Of a stretch of 64,000 bases of DNA, positions 62,880-64,000 are shown piece after piece. Each line of letters starts with the position of its first letter. The stretch's first letter is position 1. The DNA comes from Saccoglossus kowalevskii (lineage: Eukaryota > Hemichordata > Enteropneusta > Harrimaniidae). The notes beneath the pieces were generated by a model, which was not told the origin of the DNA, did no database searches, and saw nothing but the letters and a program-made list of their open reading frames with translations. Where the stretch lies: contig NW_003113965.1 of assembly GCF_000003605.2 (NCBI RefSeq), forward strand, positions 138,388 to 202,387, given 5' to 3'. Made by a program: the position numbers and the translations under genes.

Positions 62880-63030
62880 ATGGACCCACTACTCACCGGT
62901 ACCGACTACAACACACAGTTTAACGCAAAACTGTACTTGGAAGAGTGCTATACGACACCAGAAGGGAACCCCGAAGAAGAGGGTGTCCTTCCGTTCATGC
63001 TGGATGGTCTACACCAAGTGTTCACGGAAG
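62880..63030 (+). CDS. NNMT/PNMT/INMT-family N-methyltransferase, first coding exon (gene runs off the window)
   Basis: ATG at 62880 opens 50 codons plus one base, ending at a textbook donor (ACGGAAG|GTAAGAGG). The N-terminus, MDPLLTGTDYNTQFNAKLYL, followed by EECY and then FMLDGLHQVFTEG, matches the start of the NNMT/PNMT/INMT family (pattern FTxxDxYxxxFxPRxYLexYY...LxxlxxxFxxG). In vertebrate members the first exon ends at about the same residue, just before the SAM-binding DIGSGP motif; that motif is not in the following 970 bases, so exon 2 is outside the window. Known role: cytosolic SAM-dependent N-methylation of small amines (nicotinamide, phenylethanolamines, indolethylamines); the substrate cannot be told from this exon. 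The frame would stay open into the intron to a stop at 63060, so without splicing it would be a meaningless 60-residue peptide. GC at third codon positions is about 60%, well above background. Confidence 0.82.
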
Positions 63031-64000
63031 GTAAGAGGTCACCGAGAGTTGTCAAGCGGTAAATTGTACAGTGGTACACTGTAAGCCGTGATCCAGTCGT
63101 ATAACTATTCCATTATAACTTGGCCGTTATGCGTGTGTGATGGCAACAAGTCGATCGTCTTTAGACACTGTCTTTATTGTCACTGAGTGTTGCGTGGAAC
63201 GTAATTTAGCGGATACGCCCACCCAACAGACAAGTCATGACAGCGTTAGCTGGCGTTTCTTGCCGACTATGTCGTCACCCCGATCACATTTCCCCCCGAC
63301 ATTTGTATATAAACGTGCGTATATGTACTGGCAGGACCCTTGATTCAGACACAATAACACGAACAAAAACAATATGGCTTCGACTGTGGCCTACTTTTTA
63401 ACGCTATCGACCAGGCTCCGCTTAATACGTGGAGGTAAATCAATATATGTATTGTACTTCCAAGGTTATGATGAGTAGACCTATTGTGCTATACATTGAC
63501 ACGTTGTATTTCGATGTAATTTCCAAAGTGAATACCATAAGCGTGTGAATGCGTGCACTTGACGACCAATGTAAATTCTATTTATGGATTTTGTAGCATT
63601 TGATGTAATTCTATCTATGTGGTTGTATAAATATTGCCGATAACGAGCCGCTGTTGAATCAAACACACTAGAAAAAAAAAGACGTGCAACTGCGCCAAAG
63701 ATCTTTTTCCAGTGTCTTTGGTTGAATTTAACACAAATGAGTTGGTCCTTATTATATATACAATGTATTAACATTCAGCCGTATTTTAATTAAAGAGTAA
63801 TTTTGTATATATACTGATTTTGTTTTTGTCACACTCGAACCATACATTTGTGCGCAATTTAAATGTTTAGCAATCCAATCGCATTGTGTATATGGTTTGA
63901 TGTAGGTATAGGCTATGTTACTAAGCGACCGTGATTTGATACAGAAAGAAGGACAATGGATGGTTCGTAAACGTGTCGGGGCAGTTAGATATCGGAACTG
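63031..64000 (+). other. Intron 1 of the methyltransferase gene, to the window end
   Basis: Begins with the GTAAGAGG donor. No frame with a SAM-binding DIGSGP-like motif was found before the window ends, so the intron is longer than 970 bases. Confidence 0.6.

Overview
The window looks like nuclear DNA from an invertebrate animal: AT-rich (roughly 38% GC by eye), gene-poor, with long non-coding stretches, split genes, short terminal-inverted-repeat (TIR) transposons, tRNA-derived SINE fragments, a decayed LINE, microsatellites and one assembly gap. No bacterial operons, rRNA, CRISPR array or intact retrovirus-like element was seen. I cannot fix the phylum. An ABHD3-type lipase and a NNMT/PNMT/INMT-type methyltransferase fit a marine deuterostome or lophotrochozoan, but that is inference.

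Only two protein-coding loci are well supported. On the minus strand at 16605-17873 a complete, uninterrupted 422-residue ORF encodes an ABHD1/ABHD3-type membrane alpha/beta hydrolase. Splice-like signals suggest one intron in its 5' UTR. On the plus strand at 62880-63030 lies the first coding exon of a small-molecule N-methyltransferase of the NNMT/PNMT/INMT family, with a clean GT donor and a compact upstream region carrying an E-box palindrome and a POU octamer. Its remaining exons lie beyond the window.

Between these loci I list candidate exons seen as short open frames next to splice sites. The best by codon bias are a cysteine-containing terminal exon at 22912-23051 (-) and an exon with a strong donor at 34895-35031 (-). 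Weaker ones have a resemblance to known domains (laminin G at 1646, Cys-loop receptor extracellular domain at 31948) or only splice signals. In DNA of this composition a 30-codon open stretch beside an acceptor is common by chance, so these carry low confidence.

The most coherent repeat story is a family of very short elements flanked by TTAA, with TIRs starting TTAAAG and then a GTCGTC or GTCACC block. Copies are at 2747, 24760, 42640, 53307 and 61452, with a solo end near 55463. A second MITE type occurs at 8368 and 10738, and a third at 31374. A decayed LINE with ORF1, endonuclease and reverse transcriptase pieces covers about 50.3-52.9 kb and has a rearranged duplicated 5' part. Tandem arrays lie at 3436-3800, 11236-11480 and 29341-30240. 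Three perfect or near-perfect heat-shock elements cluster at 39.9-40.05 kb, and the palindrome TGACGTCA occurs eight times.
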